Shown here: in pieces, positions 1 through 10,742 of the stretch | Layout: the number at the start of each line of letters is the position of its first letter | How positions within the stretch are numbered: the stretch's first letter is position 1 | Origin: Romanomermis culicivorax | Taxonomy: Eukaryota; Nematoda; Enoplea; Mermithida; Mermithidae | DNA length: 64,000 nt | Assembly: GCA_963922205.1 (NCBI GenBank) | Contig: CAWUHX010000401.1 | Span: forward strand, 1-64,000 | Reading direction: 5' to 3' | Position numbers and translations under genes: made by a program | Notes under the pieces: model-generated | Seen by the model: the letters and a program-made list of their open reading frames with translations, nothing else | What the model was told of the DNA's origin: nothing | Databases searched by the model: none

Positions 1-25
1 AGCAGTGGTATCAACGCAGAGTACT
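1..25 (+). other. SMART cDNA/amplification primer sequence (artefact)
   Basis: Bases 1-24 match the widely used SMART/template-switch primer, lacking only its first A. This is synthetic sequence left at the end of a read or contig, not genomic DNA. A related-looking stretch (ccaacgcagaagcggg) follows at about 27-42 and may also be vector or primer derived. The real genome probably begins somewhere after base 45. Confidence 0.9.
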
Positions 26-420
26 CCAACGCAGAAGCGGGAAAAGAAAAGGAGAGCATGAAGAGGCAGAATTTTAAGAACATAATGTTTTTCTTCCAAA
101 TGGGCGATTTTTTGATAAATTACATATACATAAGTCATTATTTCATCTCCCAATTATATTTATAATAATTTGCTACAAGTAGTATATATCAATGTGCTGA
201 TATCCTTTCCTAAAAATCGCTATATGGCACAGAAATTGCATATTTTCCCATTATCATTTTCTCAGTAAATGTGTCAAAAAGAGCAGTGAGTAATTCCTCA
301 GAATCACACATTCTGCAATTTTTCTCGAATTGGTATAACCTACTGGGAGAGGATGAAGTCTACCAAAATTTTTTGCTATAGTGAACTGTTTTTATGGGGG
401 TAGTAAATGAATTTCCAAAT
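26..420. other. AT-rich non-coding sequence
   Basis: I see no coding signal or recognisable repeat here apart from the primer-like start. The first part may be partly artefactual because it adjoins the primer sequence. Confidence 0.4.
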
Positions 421-660
421 CTAAGACGGGGGTGATACCCCACCCCCAATGGGGTGCTCTGGTAAAAAACCAGATTGAAGTTTGGTGAAAAGACTGTGTT
501 TCAATGCGAAGGAGAGTACGCACTCTTTGATTATTTCCTCGAATAGTCTGCAGGCTATGCAGGTCACTGATACTGGTCTATAATTTTTATAATCACTAGG
601 ATCACTCTTCTTATGTATATAGGAGTAACGAAAGCAATTTTCCAAATTTTTTCCAAACAT
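421..660 (-). pseudogene. Non-LTR (LINE) reverse transcriptase fragment, antisense
   Basis: On the minus strand the translation contains IHKKSDPSDYKNYRPVSVT, then CRLFEEII and a QSGFLPEH-type end. This is the N-terminal part of a non-LTR retrotransposon reverse transcriptase (Jockey/CR1-like): the basic and Asn-Tyr-Arg-Pro motif, the LFE helix and the QSGF motif in the usual order. Only about 75 residues remain. The catalytic YADD region is absent and the frame runs into a G/C-rich junction. I infer a dead 5'-truncated or internally cut LINE copy. The clade is a guess. Confidence 0.8.
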
Positions 661-684
661 GAGAGTGAACAGGGCCGTGCACAA

Positions 685-1067
685 GGGGGGGCGGGGGGCG
701 CCCCCCCCCCCCCCCCAATTGAGGCAGCATGCACACAGTATATCCGCGTAAAATCAACATTTTCTGAGGCTATTCAGCGAAAAAATCTAGTCCGCCCCCC
801 CCCATGGAAAAATCCTGCGCACGGCCCCGAGAGTGAATAGTTAAAAAAGTTGATCGAAAGCTCGCCCTACCATCCTGGACATTTTTCGAGTGTCAAACAG
901 ACATTTGAGATATGTCTATATTTTTAATTTTCAAATCTGTTAGTATATACTAATTTGTTTTCCTCTCTTCTTTCTTTCTTTCTGCTTCAAACTAAGCCAA
1001 ATTCAAACTCATCTTATACTATGTACGCTCGCTCGATGGACACATTGACTATTGAACAGTGATCCTA
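685..1067. other. Non-coding, with C/G homopolymer runs
   Basis: It holds long G and C tracts (about 687-716 and 795-805) and T/C-rich sequence before the hAT element. No gene is visible. Confidence 0.4.
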
Positions 1068-2752
1068 CTTGTAAGCAGGGTTGGCAAAAACCAAACTTTT
1101 GAAATTTCGACTTTTTGGTTTTTTAGTGGCTTTTTTGGTTTTTCTATGGTTGTTTAGTGGTTTTTTTCTGGTTAATTCTTTAGAATGTTTAGTACATCAA
1201 AATAACTATGTAAAAAACTGTTGGAAGCTCCCTGTATCATCTAAGACTAGTTAGGGAGCCTTAAAATGGCAGCTAGAAGTATTAATCTTATCGGAAGTGT
1301 CATTATTTTATGCTATAGGAAATCCCTATTATAGCAATAGAAATACAGTAATAGTGGGCACATAAGAAAGGAATCATTAGTGAAGAACATTGAAAAGTAA
1401 AAATGGAACAGAGCATGCGTTATGTAAGGGAAAATTCAAGAAAAAGAAGAAAAATTACAAATAAATAGAAATATACAATACACAATGTAAGTAATCCAAA
1501 CTCAAAAGAAATCAACTACAGAATTGTATCAATGCATCACATATATACATATGCACAGAAAAGTTGAAATGACACAATACCGTTTTCGATAAGAGGGTTT
1601 TAAATTGAAAGATTATTACATATGTTATTAATATTACAAACTGCAGTTGAAGTCACACATAGACATTTCAGATGTTTCAAAATTTTTGCTTTTCAAACCT
1701 GTCTGCGAGCTATAACTGCAGAAAATTGGTCTTATTATAAATACTATTCTCGCTTTCATGATAGATCTACATATTTTTGAACGATTTTTCTACTTAGTAG
1801 CGACGTTAAGTCACATAAAAATGAGCCACTCAAAAGCTCCTCTCTTTGTTAAAAATTCAGTATGCTTAACTGATCTGTATAAAATTTTATTATTGTTGTC
1901 TCATTAATATTTTGAAATTTCGAGCGAAAATTGAAAAGCTTACCGTTACAATAAATTCAAGATATTAAACCCAATCATATTTTATAACATTTCGATGATG
2001 GTATGGATCAATGGATGTCACCCCATATGGTCGAAGTACACTCCACGAAAGATTTAGCATCGACTTTTTTGTGAGCAAATTATAGCAAAGAAGTTGACTC
2101 ACGTAATAAATGTGTGCTTGCAAGATGAAGAAGAAAGAAATTTATTAAATGCGAATAAATACAAGAGTAAATGCGACTAATATAGAAAAGCTCATGGATG
2201 TGACAGAAGCACGTGCGAATTGAGCTTTGAAAAAACGACTCAATTTAGACCGATAACAGGGCATATTGTTTGAATAAAGGATATCATTGGGTAGGGAATT
2301 CCAAACATCAATATTTCGCGAGCAAAAATCAGGTTTTAAAGCGTTAAAGTTATATTTCGATTTATACAATTTAAATAAGTCAGAGGCGCGATAATTTAAT
2401 GGACTCAAAGTGAAAAATAAGTCCGGTGGAATAACTTTGGATACAAAGGACATCGATTGATTTATATTATTACATCTTTTGAGTACGAAATGTATCACGA
2501 AATGTATTTTTATACGACTTTTTTCTACTTTGTAGTGAAGCCCATTCAACTAATTTAATTGTTCTGTTGATTTAGATAGACACCAATACATGCCTAGAAG
2601 ATCAACTAATGTGAAAAAACAGTTGCCCAATGATTTTGGAAAAAAAAACCAAAAAGCCAAAGAACCAGAGATTTTCCAATTTTTTAGTTTTTTTTAAACA
2701 CCAAAAAAACCAAAAACCAAAAAACCAAAGCCTTGCCAACCCTGCTTGTAAG
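1068..2752. mobile_element. hAT-type DNA transposon copy 1, non-autonomous, with 8-bp TSD
   Basis: The element runs from 1076 to 2744. Its ends are inverted: it starts CAGGGTTGGCAA and ends with the complement TTGCCAACCCTG. It is flanked by a perfect 8-bp direct repeat CTTGTAAG at 1068-1075 and 2745-2752. CAGGG-type termini with an 8-bp duplication are the signature of the hAT superfamily. The subterminal regions are long runs of TTTTTGGTTTTT type on the left and its complement on the right. No transposase is visible. An antisense LINE 3' fragment lies inside, and an inverted sister copy is at 9594-10734. Confidence 0.88.
2127..2549 (-). pseudogene. LINE 3'-terminal fragment inside hAT copy 1
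   Basis: The minus-strand reading frame ends with a block containing FCSRNIDVWNSLPNDI. This is the C-terminal tail typical of Jockey/CR1-like LINE polyproteins (F-x-N/S-R-x-I-D-x-W-N-S-L-P). After the stop, the minus strand carries AATAAATTTCTTTC and then ends near 2127, as expected for a LINE 3' end. It lacks the reverse transcriptase core and is a relic carried inside the hAT element. Copy 2 lacks 2127-2438. Confidence 0.75.
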
Positions 2753-3142
2753 AGGTCCGACCAGTTAGGGGGGTTGATCTCAAATTTCAAGCCTGGAGAT
2801 ACCCAATTCACTGTTTTTTTCTACATTTGCCCGCCCAATAATGTAGAAAAAAATCTAGAACGTGGAAAATTTTTTTGAGGTCTTTCCACAAATGTGGGAG
2901 AAAAATTTGGGGTCTTATTGAAAAGATGCATTTTAGGAGGTCCAAATCTCAAAATTCAAAATTTCATCAAAAAAATCAAGGGCTTCCCAAAAAAGTCAAC
3001 AAACAGCCGAAAATCCCGGGAATTTCGCCGTAAATTCCGAAAAAAAATATTTTTCTAAATTTTTTCGAGCTTTTTCTCGGTTATTCTCCCAGGCCAAAAT
3101 TCTTTTGCGATCTTTAAAAACGTTTGCGCATTTGTAAGAGGC
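2753..3142. other. Repeat-derived non-coding DNA
   Basis: The first ~30 bases (aggtccgaccagtt followed by a G run) recur at 22809 onward, so hAT copy 1 landed inside a copy of another dispersed repeat. The rest is A/T-rich sequence with no gene. Confidence 0.5.
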
Positions 3143-3292
3143 AGTGTTTTTTTTGTGCCAAAACATAGTTTTTGGCACAAAAAAATTTGGAATGGCACAA
3201 AAAATTTTGAGCGTTTGTGCCAATTGGCACAAAATTTTTGGCTGGTCAAACATTAAGTTTCCTTGATTTTTAGACGTTTTAGAGGCTGAAAA
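3143..3292. repeat. GTGCC/GGCAC palindromic repeat, family A, copy 1
   Basis: About 150 bp shared in direct orientation with 7391-7542. It contains nested self-complementary blocks built on TTTGTGCCAA and TTGGCACAAA, separated by short spacers. It could fold into stacked hairpins. It codes for nothing visible. The palindromic design suggests a MITE-like or foldback element. Confidence 0.7.
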
Positions 3293-3894
3293 TACGGGTA
3301 AACTCCACACTGGAACTCAGTTGAAAACCCACACTGGAACTCAGTTGAAAAGATTAGGCGGTTTGGAGCATGGGAAACTTTTATTCATGGCTGGGGAGCT
3401 AACGGTTCAAAGTTATGAGCACGCTTGGAGAACATGGTTAAACATAAAAAAACGCATGAATTTTGGAGAAAAATTGAGCGAGGTACAGTAACCCGGTCGT
3501 TCCCCGGAGACTTGGATGCACATACATGTACCTGCAGTTAGATTTCGAGTGACTGACACTGAGAATAGCTGATAAATTTGCATGTCGCACGAAAATAGGG
3601 GGCACCTTTGCGAAAGTTGAGAATTTTATTGACGCATTTTCGGTTTTTTGTGGAAGGTTGCTTCCGGTTGTGATTTTGTGTCATGCTATGGTTTATGCAG
3701 AATGTGAGCATGAAATCGTGTGTGCAATGCCTTGTTTGACCCTTGACCTCATTTGCATATTGGCCGTTTGTTAGCATGGCTTGCTTATTTGGCTAATTTG
3801 CATGTTTATTTGTTCAGATTGAGTTATTAAGACCAGCTGTTCAACTACTAATAATTTGCATTATTATTTTTTAGACATCTATTGGTGCTTACTT
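3293..3894. other. Non-coding sequence
   Basis: It contains a short local duplication (cacactggaactcagttgaaaa occurs twice, about 3306-3350). No gene, RNA or larger repeat is recognised. Confidence 0.4.
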
Positions 3895-3963
3895 TTGGAC
3901 GATTTTATTTTGGACGATTTTATTTTGGACGGTTTTATTTTGGACGAGTTTATTTTGGACGAT
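3895..3963. repeat. 15-bp minisatellite, about five units
   Basis: The unit TTTTGGACGATTTTA is repeated in tandem with single-base variants (gattt, ggttt, gagttt). It is simple sequence with no coding meaning. Confidence 0.85.
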
Positions 3964-4024
3964 TGTTATTTATTGGTCTGTAATGGATGTGGATTTATTG
4001 AACCGGGATGTAAGTTGACAAGTT

Positions 4025-4170
4025 GATTTGATTTTTGAAAATAAGGGTAAACTGCAGATGACGGTGGCCACCGAATTTACCCTACCTTTAAAATTTTCCT
4101 TAGGCTTAGGCTTAGGGTACAGCAGCTGCGCCCGAAGGGGGCAGCGCTGTAGAGGCTCTTCCAAATGTTC
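4025..4170. repeat. Dispersed repeat with embedded TTAGGC, inverted partner at 8209-8335
   Basis: The block with a gggtaaact-type start, TTTAAAATTTTCC, two to three TTAGGC units, a CAGCAGCTGCGCCCGAAG core and GGCTCTTCCAAATG reappears in reverse complement at about 8209-8335. It is an element of unknown class. The embedded TTAGGC units link it to the telomere-like repeats seen elsewhere in the window. Confidence 0.7.
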
Positions 4171-4559
4171 CGGCGTGGCCAGGGCCAAATGGTCCAACAT
4201 GCATATGAATTATGCAAATTAGTCTATCTCCCTCCCTGTCCTTGAGCACCTGGTTTTTTTGGTTGCAGTTTGTTGCCGGTACCATAAAAACACCGAAAAT
4301 CCACTTTGCAAGTGCTAGGACCACCGCCACCGTACTCTGCAAAAATTCCGGCCAACCCTATTATCGGAATTTGTCCCGCACACATGCCCTTTATTTTGAA
4401 AAAAATTTGCATAAAATTTATTCAATTTTTTTTTCCTTCCCGTCCCTTTCCGAGACCCAATTCCACTTCCATTGGATGCGCAACACCATAAAACCCCCAA
4501 AAACAGCCGTTTTGGAAATTTTCACTTGGCCACCATGTTCCCCAAATTTTCCGAAAATA
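4171..4559. other. Non-coding, C/A-rich
   Basis: Short open frames on both strands here are composition artefacts. I see no gene. Confidence 0.4.
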
Positions 4560-4905
4560 CAAAAAATTTTCGGCGCTTCGCGCCGAGTCAATAAGCATAG
4601 TATTTCCTATTCCTATATTTGACCCGCCCGAACGCGAAAGATTTCTCTCCGAACAGTGTATTAGTATCGTTGCAGCACATTTTATAGGCTGTCAATGACT
4701 GATGAATGAAAAGAAATTCTGAATATTCTCTGTTAATTCAGTCAAAAAAACTGAAATTCATAACTGAAATTCTTACTTTTTGTGTTTGATTGATTCAGAT
4801 AGAAAAATCGATATCGTTGGTAATGGTACAATATTTCGGCCGAAAATTTACACAAGTTTTAACTTCATTTTCCCTATCTTTACAGTGTTGCTAAATGTAT
4901 ATCGA
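4560..4905. repeat. Direct repeat family B copy 1, starting with a GGCGCTTCGCGCC hairpin
   Basis: It starts with aaattttcggcgcttcgcgc (perfect stem with a TTCG loop) and continues with ctctccgaacagtgtattag, a CAATGACTGATGAAT block and a GAAAAATCGATAT block. The same order occurs at 7544-7900. The two copies are diverged direct repeats about 3 kb apart. Confidence 0.7.
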
Positions 4906-6030
4906 TAATTCATATTCGTCGTAAGCACCGTTTTTTTTCCTCGAAGATTTTTTCCACATGAGAACCGGACCCAAAATTTTTTTCCTCATTTCCCAAAAAT
5001 TTTCCACATTTTTAAAAACGCTTATAATGTGGCTACGGATGCTTTTTTATGCATTTTGGGAACATACTCAAGCATTTTGTTGTATTTGTAGTCAGAAACC
5101 TGCAAAAATGAGGAAAAAATTGAGAAAATTCTGCTTATGTGAGTCAAAATGAGCTCATGAAGAATATATTGGTGTTCTATAGGAGCAGATAAAGCATGTT
5201 AATGATAGATTTCTCATGAATTTATCTGCTATCAACATTTCTGTGATTCCGATTAGAATCATCGGCTAATTTTAACAATACGGTAAGTAACCAAAATTGC
5301 CTGAAGTTGTGTTTTCCTTGTTGGTGGTTGCTCAAAAGTACAGAATTAGTTTGGTTTTTAGGGCGGTCGGAGTGGAATGGTGAATGGCGAGGTCAAAAAG
5401 GTGCATCTTTGGTCTCAAATAAAAACGTATTATTCGTGTATATAAATGAGAATAAACCAAATTTCTTGGATTTGATTGTGTTTGAGGTTGTATTATGCAT
5501 TTCAAGTGCTTAGGCTTAGGCTTAGGCTTAGTCATAAACTTGATATACTTTGGTAGAAAGGTATGATTACTGTAATTTCCATGAAAAATTTTCAAATTTT
5601 TTTTTAAGTTTTTTTTTGGAAATTACTGTTTTCCGCCCTTTTTTTCCGAAATTTTTTTAAAGTTTTTGATTTGAAACAAATTTTCTGATTTTCACTTTCT
5701 AAAACGTTGGAAAATGAACCTTCATAACGTTGGGAAATAAATTAAAATCAGATTGATGAAGTGTGATTTGCTTCCCATTCCGGCGAGGAGCGCCGGAAAA
5801 ATTTTCGGGTATTTGTATTCTAAAACGCTGAAAAATAAATCTCTCCAAGTGGTTCACAAAACGATTATATGGTTTTAACTCTAGGAATTATCAAGAAAGA
5901 TTGGAGTCCGCCAGTCTGCATTCTCTTGAATTTAGGAGAACTATAACTGATTTATGCTATGTTTATTCTATAATCTGTAACAGCATTCTGGACTCAAATA
6001 ATTTTTTTTGTATACAGTAAATTTAATTAT
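4906..6030. other. Non-coding, with a short TTAGGC run
   Basis: Only a three- to four-unit TTAGGC run at about 5511-5530 and a GGCGAGGAGCGCCGG hairpin at about 5780-5795 stand out. No gene is recognised. Confidence 0.4.
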
Positions 6031-6192
6031 CGTATTAACAATCCATATAAATTATATAAGACAAAATTTCGTACACGATTACTTGAAAAAGATTTTTGTA
6101 ATAGATATATTGATACGTTGAATATGTTACCTAGTCATGTTACATCTGCCGTTAATGTTCATGTATTTAAAAACGATGCATTGCGTTTTTGA
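6031..6192 (+). pseudogene. LINE C-terminal tail fragment
   Basis: The plus-strand translation includes FCNRYIDTLNMLPSHVTSAV followed by VFKNDALRF and a stop. This is the same F-x-N-R-x-I-D-x-(W/L)-N-x-L-P tail as the other LINE relics here, with the usual FK end. A 3' stretch with AATAAACTATTTC follows at about 6281. The catalytic domain is missing, so it is a 5'-truncated dead LINE copy. Confidence 0.65.
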
Positions 6193-6969
6193 GCTTATAT
6201 CCGCGCGACACTAATCGCCTTTAAGCTCGTGATAATATTTTTTTCTTTATTCTTTCGTGAATGTATTTTTTCTATTGACGAATAAACTATTTCTATTTAA
6301 AATTTAAATTCGTGAACAAATGTTTTAAAATCGCGTTCTAGAGTAATGTCTTCAATTTCCAACTTCAATAAACGCAGAAGTTCAGATTGCAAACGTTTAA
6401 AAAATTCCAATCATCGAGAGGAAAAATTGAGAGACTTGATGAAAAATCTCTATTTTCGGCGGCGACATAATTGACTGTAAACGATTAGAAAATGAAAGAA
6501 GTTAACTTGATTGATAGAAACTGTTGAGCATTAATTAATAAGTCGAAGTAAATATGCTAACGGCCGCGCCTGATAGAATACAGTTATAATTATACCCATG
6601 ACCGGCGCGTAGCGCCGGAAAATTTGAGATTTTGACCTTTTAAAGTCCACCAAAACGCATCTTTTCGGTTTAGAGTTCCCCAAAATTTTTTCCACAATGA
6701 GAACCATACCCAAAATTTTTTTTCCTCATTTCGAAATTTTTTTCCTCAAAAGACCCCATTTGAGGAAAAAAAACGGTGGTCGTAAGTCGAAGTGAATTAA
6801 TTTTAACTTCCTGAACAATTTTCTAGAGTTATTTAAATTTTGTCAGCATTCCATTACTTTTAGAGTTGTGGAATATTTTTTGCACAGTTTTTTCCTATTT
6901 GACTGAAATGGTTTAGCTGAAAATAGGTTGAGGAGCACGATTTTTCCAAAAAGTTAATGCGTTTTAAAC
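6193..6969. other. LINE 3' flank and repeat debris
   Basis: It includes the probable LINE 3' UTR (to about 6300), a CGGCGCGTAGCGCCGG hairpin near 6603 and A/T-rich filler. No gene. Confidence 0.4.
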
Positions 6970-7120
6970 GTTAACCTTCCATCAAACTTTTGGCATAAAA
7001 CTTTTCCGCAGCTTTTCAGTATGTTTCTAGTAGAAAAGAATTTTTTGTGCCATTGGCACAAATTCTTTTGGGCGTTTGTGCCAATTGGCACAAATTGTCC
7101 GTGCACAAAAAAAACGCTGG
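6970..7120. repeat. GTGCC/GGCAC palindromic repeat, family C, copy 1
   Basis: It shares, in direct orientation with 8920-9065, the order ATCAAACTT, TTTCTAGTAGAAAA, TTGTGCCATTGGCACAAA, TTGTGCCAATTGGCACAAA and GTCCGTGCACAAAAA. The two perfect palindromes can each form a hairpin. The core relates it to family A. No coding content. Confidence 0.7.
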
Positions 7121-7390
7121 ACTGAGGACATTTTGATCCAAAGATACAGTACACGTTGGAACTTTCGGAACTATAATCTAAACTTACAATCTTGGCGTGA
7201 TTTTCTAATCATACGACAACTATCGGTATCAACCTCATACTTTCTTGTTATTCCGACTCTCGAGTTCACTTGCAGTCGCAGTGCACTCCATCTCTAGTGA
7301 ACGTTACGTTTTCCAACATCGCATTTTTAAAAACGGGAGATTTCGGTCTACTGTGTGATTTTGCAGAAAAAAAATGATTTTCCTCCGACC

Positions 7391-7542
7391 ACTGTTTTTT
7401 TTTTGTGCCAAAACATGGTTTTTGGCACAAAAAAGTTTGGAATGGCACAAAAAATTTTGAGCGTTTGTGCCAATTGGCACAAAATTTTTGGCTGGTCAAA
7501 CTTGAAATTTCCTTGATTTTTAGACGTTTTAAGGGCTGGAAA
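7391..7542. repeat. GTGCC/GGCAC palindromic repeat, family A, copy 2
   Basis: Near-identical to 3143-3292, same orientation, including the tail through GGCTGGTCAAAC and the tttttagacgtttta block. It directly abuts the family B copy that follows. Confidence 0.75.
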
Positions 7543-7543
7543 T

Positions 7544-7900
7544 TCAAAAAATTTTCGGCGCTTCGCGCCGAGTCAGTTTAATATTAATTACTCGTAGACC
7601 CGGGCGCGAACGAATTCTCTGCGAACAGTGTATTAGTATGAACGAACGAGTTCTCTGCGAGAAGTGTATTAGTTGCAGCAAACTTTATAGGCTTTCAATG
7701 ACTGATGAATCAGAAGAGATTCGGAATATGTTAAGTTTTTAGTCCAGATTCGGATTTAAAATTGGAATTTTTACCTTTTACGTTTGATTAATTCAGATAG
7801 AAAAATCGATATAGTTGGTATACGATGTTTTGATCGAAAATTTGCACAATTTGCGACTTTATTTTCGCTAGTCTTTGCATTATAGATATTCGTAGTCGAA
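7544..7900. repeat. Direct repeat family B copy 2
   Basis: It begins with the CGGCGCTTCGCGCCG hairpin (7556-7570). The segment with ctctgcgaacagtgtattag occurs twice here (about 7615-7675), followed by the CAATGACTGATGAAT and GAAAAATCGATAT blocks shared with 4560-4905. Confidence 0.7.
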
Positions 7901-8208
7901 AATTGAATCAGTACGAACTTCCTGAACAATTCTAGAGTATTTACATTTTCTCAGCATTCCATTTCTGTTTGAGGCGTCTTGAACCATTTTCGGAATTTTT
8001 AGGGATGGCGGTGGCCACGCCGAAATTTCTCTGACGCCGGTTTTTGGGGGTTTTCATGATGAAGGGAAGAAAGAACAAGTGAAATTATGCATGGGAAAAG
8101 CGCCAAAGCGAAGTTATGGGAAAAATTTTGCATATGACTCACCTCACTTATGCAATGATGTCCCCCATATTCGTCCACCTTTTCTTCTTCATCGTTCTTC
8201 AAATTATT

Positions 8209-8335
8209 CATTTGGAAGAGCCTCAAGAGCTTCGGGCGCAGCTGCTGTACCCTAAGCCTAAGCCTAAGGAAAATTTTAAAGGTAGGGTAAATTCGGCGGC
8301 CACTGCCACCCCTAATTTACCCCCATTTTCTTGCA
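8209..8335. repeat. Inverted partner of the 4025-4170 repeat
   Basis: The reverse complement of the TTAGGC-bearing element at 4025-4170: the TTGGAAGAGCC block, CAGCTGCTGTACCCTAAGCC, then GGTAGGGTAAATTC. Confidence 0.7.
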
Positions 8336-8380
8336 CAGTTTTTTCTTATCTCATTGACGTGGTTAGCTGAAAAATAGGTT

Positions 8381-8890
8381 GTGCACGATATTCGTAGATT
8401 AGAATCTGCCCTCTGTACCATGTACAACATAATCCACAAAAAAACAATTCTAAATCCTGATGACTTTTTCTGTATAAACAACAACAATACGCGTCGTAAT
8501 CATGATCTAAGATTGACGATAAAGTCAGTTCATACTACTGCTTGCCAGTTTGATTTTTTTAACCGTTATATTAATGTCTGGAACTCTTTATCTTTTGATA
8601 TCGTTAATTCAACCAGTTCGCACAGTTTCAAAGAAAAAATTAAACTTCTAAACTTTGATAATCAAATTGGGGGGTGCATGTAAGTTGTTACTTTTCAAGT
8701 AACCTTTGCACCCTATTGCTGCATGATTTTTCTATTTCTTAAAATATTTACATTACTTGCGAGTCGATTTGCTAATCTTATTCTTTATATGACATTGTAT
8801 TATGTATTTCACTATGCATTTTTCTTTCGTTTTTGTTTTGTGTAACAGCAATAAATATTTTTCATTTCATTTCTAAAAAAATTAATGCAT
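8381..8890 (+). pseudogene. LINE C-terminal tail with 3' UTR and polyadenylation-like end
   Basis: Reading frame 8381-8683 (100 codons) ends with DFFNRYINVWNSLSFDIVNS, an FKEK block and a stop. This is a clear C-terminal tail of a Jockey/CR1-like LINE polyprotein. Non-coding sequence to about 8875 then ends in AATAAATATTTTTC and a T/A-rich tail, as for a LINE 3' end. The copy is 5' truncated and lacks both endonuclease and reverse transcriptase. It is the best preserved of the LINE tails in the window. Confidence 0.8.
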
Positions 8891-8919
8891 CAAATTTAAA
8901 CGTAGCTTTAATTAGGTAT

Positions 8920-9065
8920 TTTTATCAAACTTCTGGCCTAAAACCTTACCGCAATTTTCAGTATATTTCTAGTAGAAAAATTTTTTTGTGCCATTGGCAC
9001 AAATTTTTTTGGCCTCTTGTGCCAATTGGCACAAATGTCCGTGCACAAAAATAACGCTGCCTCCG
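8920..9065. repeat. GTGCC/GGCAC palindromic repeat, family C, copy 2
   Basis: A direct copy of 6970-7120 with the same two palindromes and the GTGCACAAAAA end. Confidence 0.7.
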
Positions 9066-9585
9066 ACGCTACGCTATGTGTTTTTTCCAATGTCTCTAGG
9101 CTGGCATTGTCGATGCCAGATCTGGCACTATTGGTCATAATCTAGCATTAATCTCGCATTGTTTGAATCTGGCATAACGTTCTGATTTTTGGCGTAATTC
9201 TGGCATTATTTGAAAATGAAGTTTCTAACCGGCTATTAAAGTCACTGCAGTGTTTTTTTCGTGCACGGACCAGTGTTTTTTTTTTTTGCTCAAAATTTTT
9301 TGCCCTATTTGAGGAAAGACCCAAAAAAATTTTCCTCATGAGGAAAAATCAATTTTTTTAGTTTCCTTGCTTAAAAATCGCTCAAAATCATTTTTGAATT
9401 CTGATGTGTTTTTTTTAACGTTTCTCATTAACTTGCATCTTATTCCGTCAAAAAACCGACATTTTTTTCAAAAAGACTCGAGCTATGACCTGCTAGTAGA
9501 TAAAAGTGAGTTTACAAGAGCAAGAGAATAATTCTACAGCATAACCTTTATATATCTTGAGGTAAAGTGGGGTGACTTGGGGCGA
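9066..9585. other. Non-coding; degenerate CTGGCATT-type repeats
   Basis: Several ctggcatt/ctagcatt copies occur at about 9100-9215, plus T-rich filler. No gene. Confidence 0.4.
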
Positions 9586-10742
9586 CATTGATCCAGGGTT
9601 GGCAAGGCTTTAGTTTTTTGGTTTTTGGTTTTTTTGGTTCTTAAAAAAACCAAAAAATTAGAAAATCTCTGGTTTTTTGGTTTTTTTTCCAAAATCATTG
9701 GGAAACTGTTTTTTTTCACATTAGTCGATCTTCTAGGCATGTATTGGTGTCTATCTAAATCAACAAAACAATTAAATTAGTTGAATTGACTTCACTACAA
9801 AGTAGAAAAAAGTCGTATTTTTATGATTCATTTCGTACTCAAAAGATGTAATATAAATCAATCGATATCCTTTGTATCCATCTTGCAAGCACACATTTAG
9901 TACATGAGACAACTTTGCTATATATTGCTCACAAAAAAGTAGATGCTAAATCTTTCGTGGAGTGTACTTCAACCATACGGGGTGACATCCATTGATCCAT
10001 ATCATCATCAAAATGTTGTAAAATATGATTGAGTTTAATATCCTGAATTTATTGTTACGGTAAGCTTTTTAATTTTCTTAGCTCGAAATTTCAAAATATA
10101 AATGAGACAACAATAATAAAATTTTATACAGATCAGTTAAGCATACTGTAGGTTAACAGAGAGAAGGGCTTTTGAGTGGCTCATTTTTATGTGACATGGC
10201 GTCGCTACTAAGTAGAAAAAATCGTACAAAAATATGTATCTATCATGCAAGCGAGAATAGTATATATAATAAGACCCCTTTGCTGTAGTTATAGCTCGCA
10301 GACAGGTTTGAAAAGCAAAAATTTGGAAGCATCTGAAATGTCTATGTGTGACCTTCAACTATATTCGTAATATCAATAACATATGTAGTAATCTATCAAT
10401 TTAAAACCCTCTTATCGAAAACGGTATTGTGTCATTTCAACTCATGGTTCCTTTCTTATGTGCCCACTATTACTGTATTTCTATTGCTGTAATAGGGATT
10501 TCCTATAGCATAAAATAATGACACTTCCGATAAGATTAATACTTCTAGCTGCCATTTTAAGGCTCTTTAACTAGTCTTAGATGATACAGGGAGCTTCCAG
10601 CAGTTTTTTACACAGTTATTTTGATGTACCTAACATTCTAAAGAATTAAACCAGAAAAACACTATAGAAAAACCAAAAAAACCACTAAAAACCAAAAAGT
10701 CGAAATTTCAAAAATTTGGTTTTTGCCAACCCAGCTTTGATC
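9586..10742. mobile_element. hAT-type transposon copy 2, inverted relative to copy 1, shorter
   Basis: It runs from 9594 (CAGGGTTGGCAA) to 10734 (TTGCCAACCCAG; the last bases differ from the perfect terminus by one change). Flanks CATTGATC (9586-9593) and CTTTGATC (10735-10742) match at 7 of 8 positions, as expected for an older 8-bp hAT duplication. The interior is the reverse complement of copy 1 but lacks copy-1 bases 2127-2438 and other stretches. No transposase is visible. Confidence 0.85.

Noticed and set aside
2602-2878. Lys/Pro/Asn or Phe/Trp-rich open frames on both strands
   Set aside because: Subterminal AACCAAAAAACC repeats of the hAT element.
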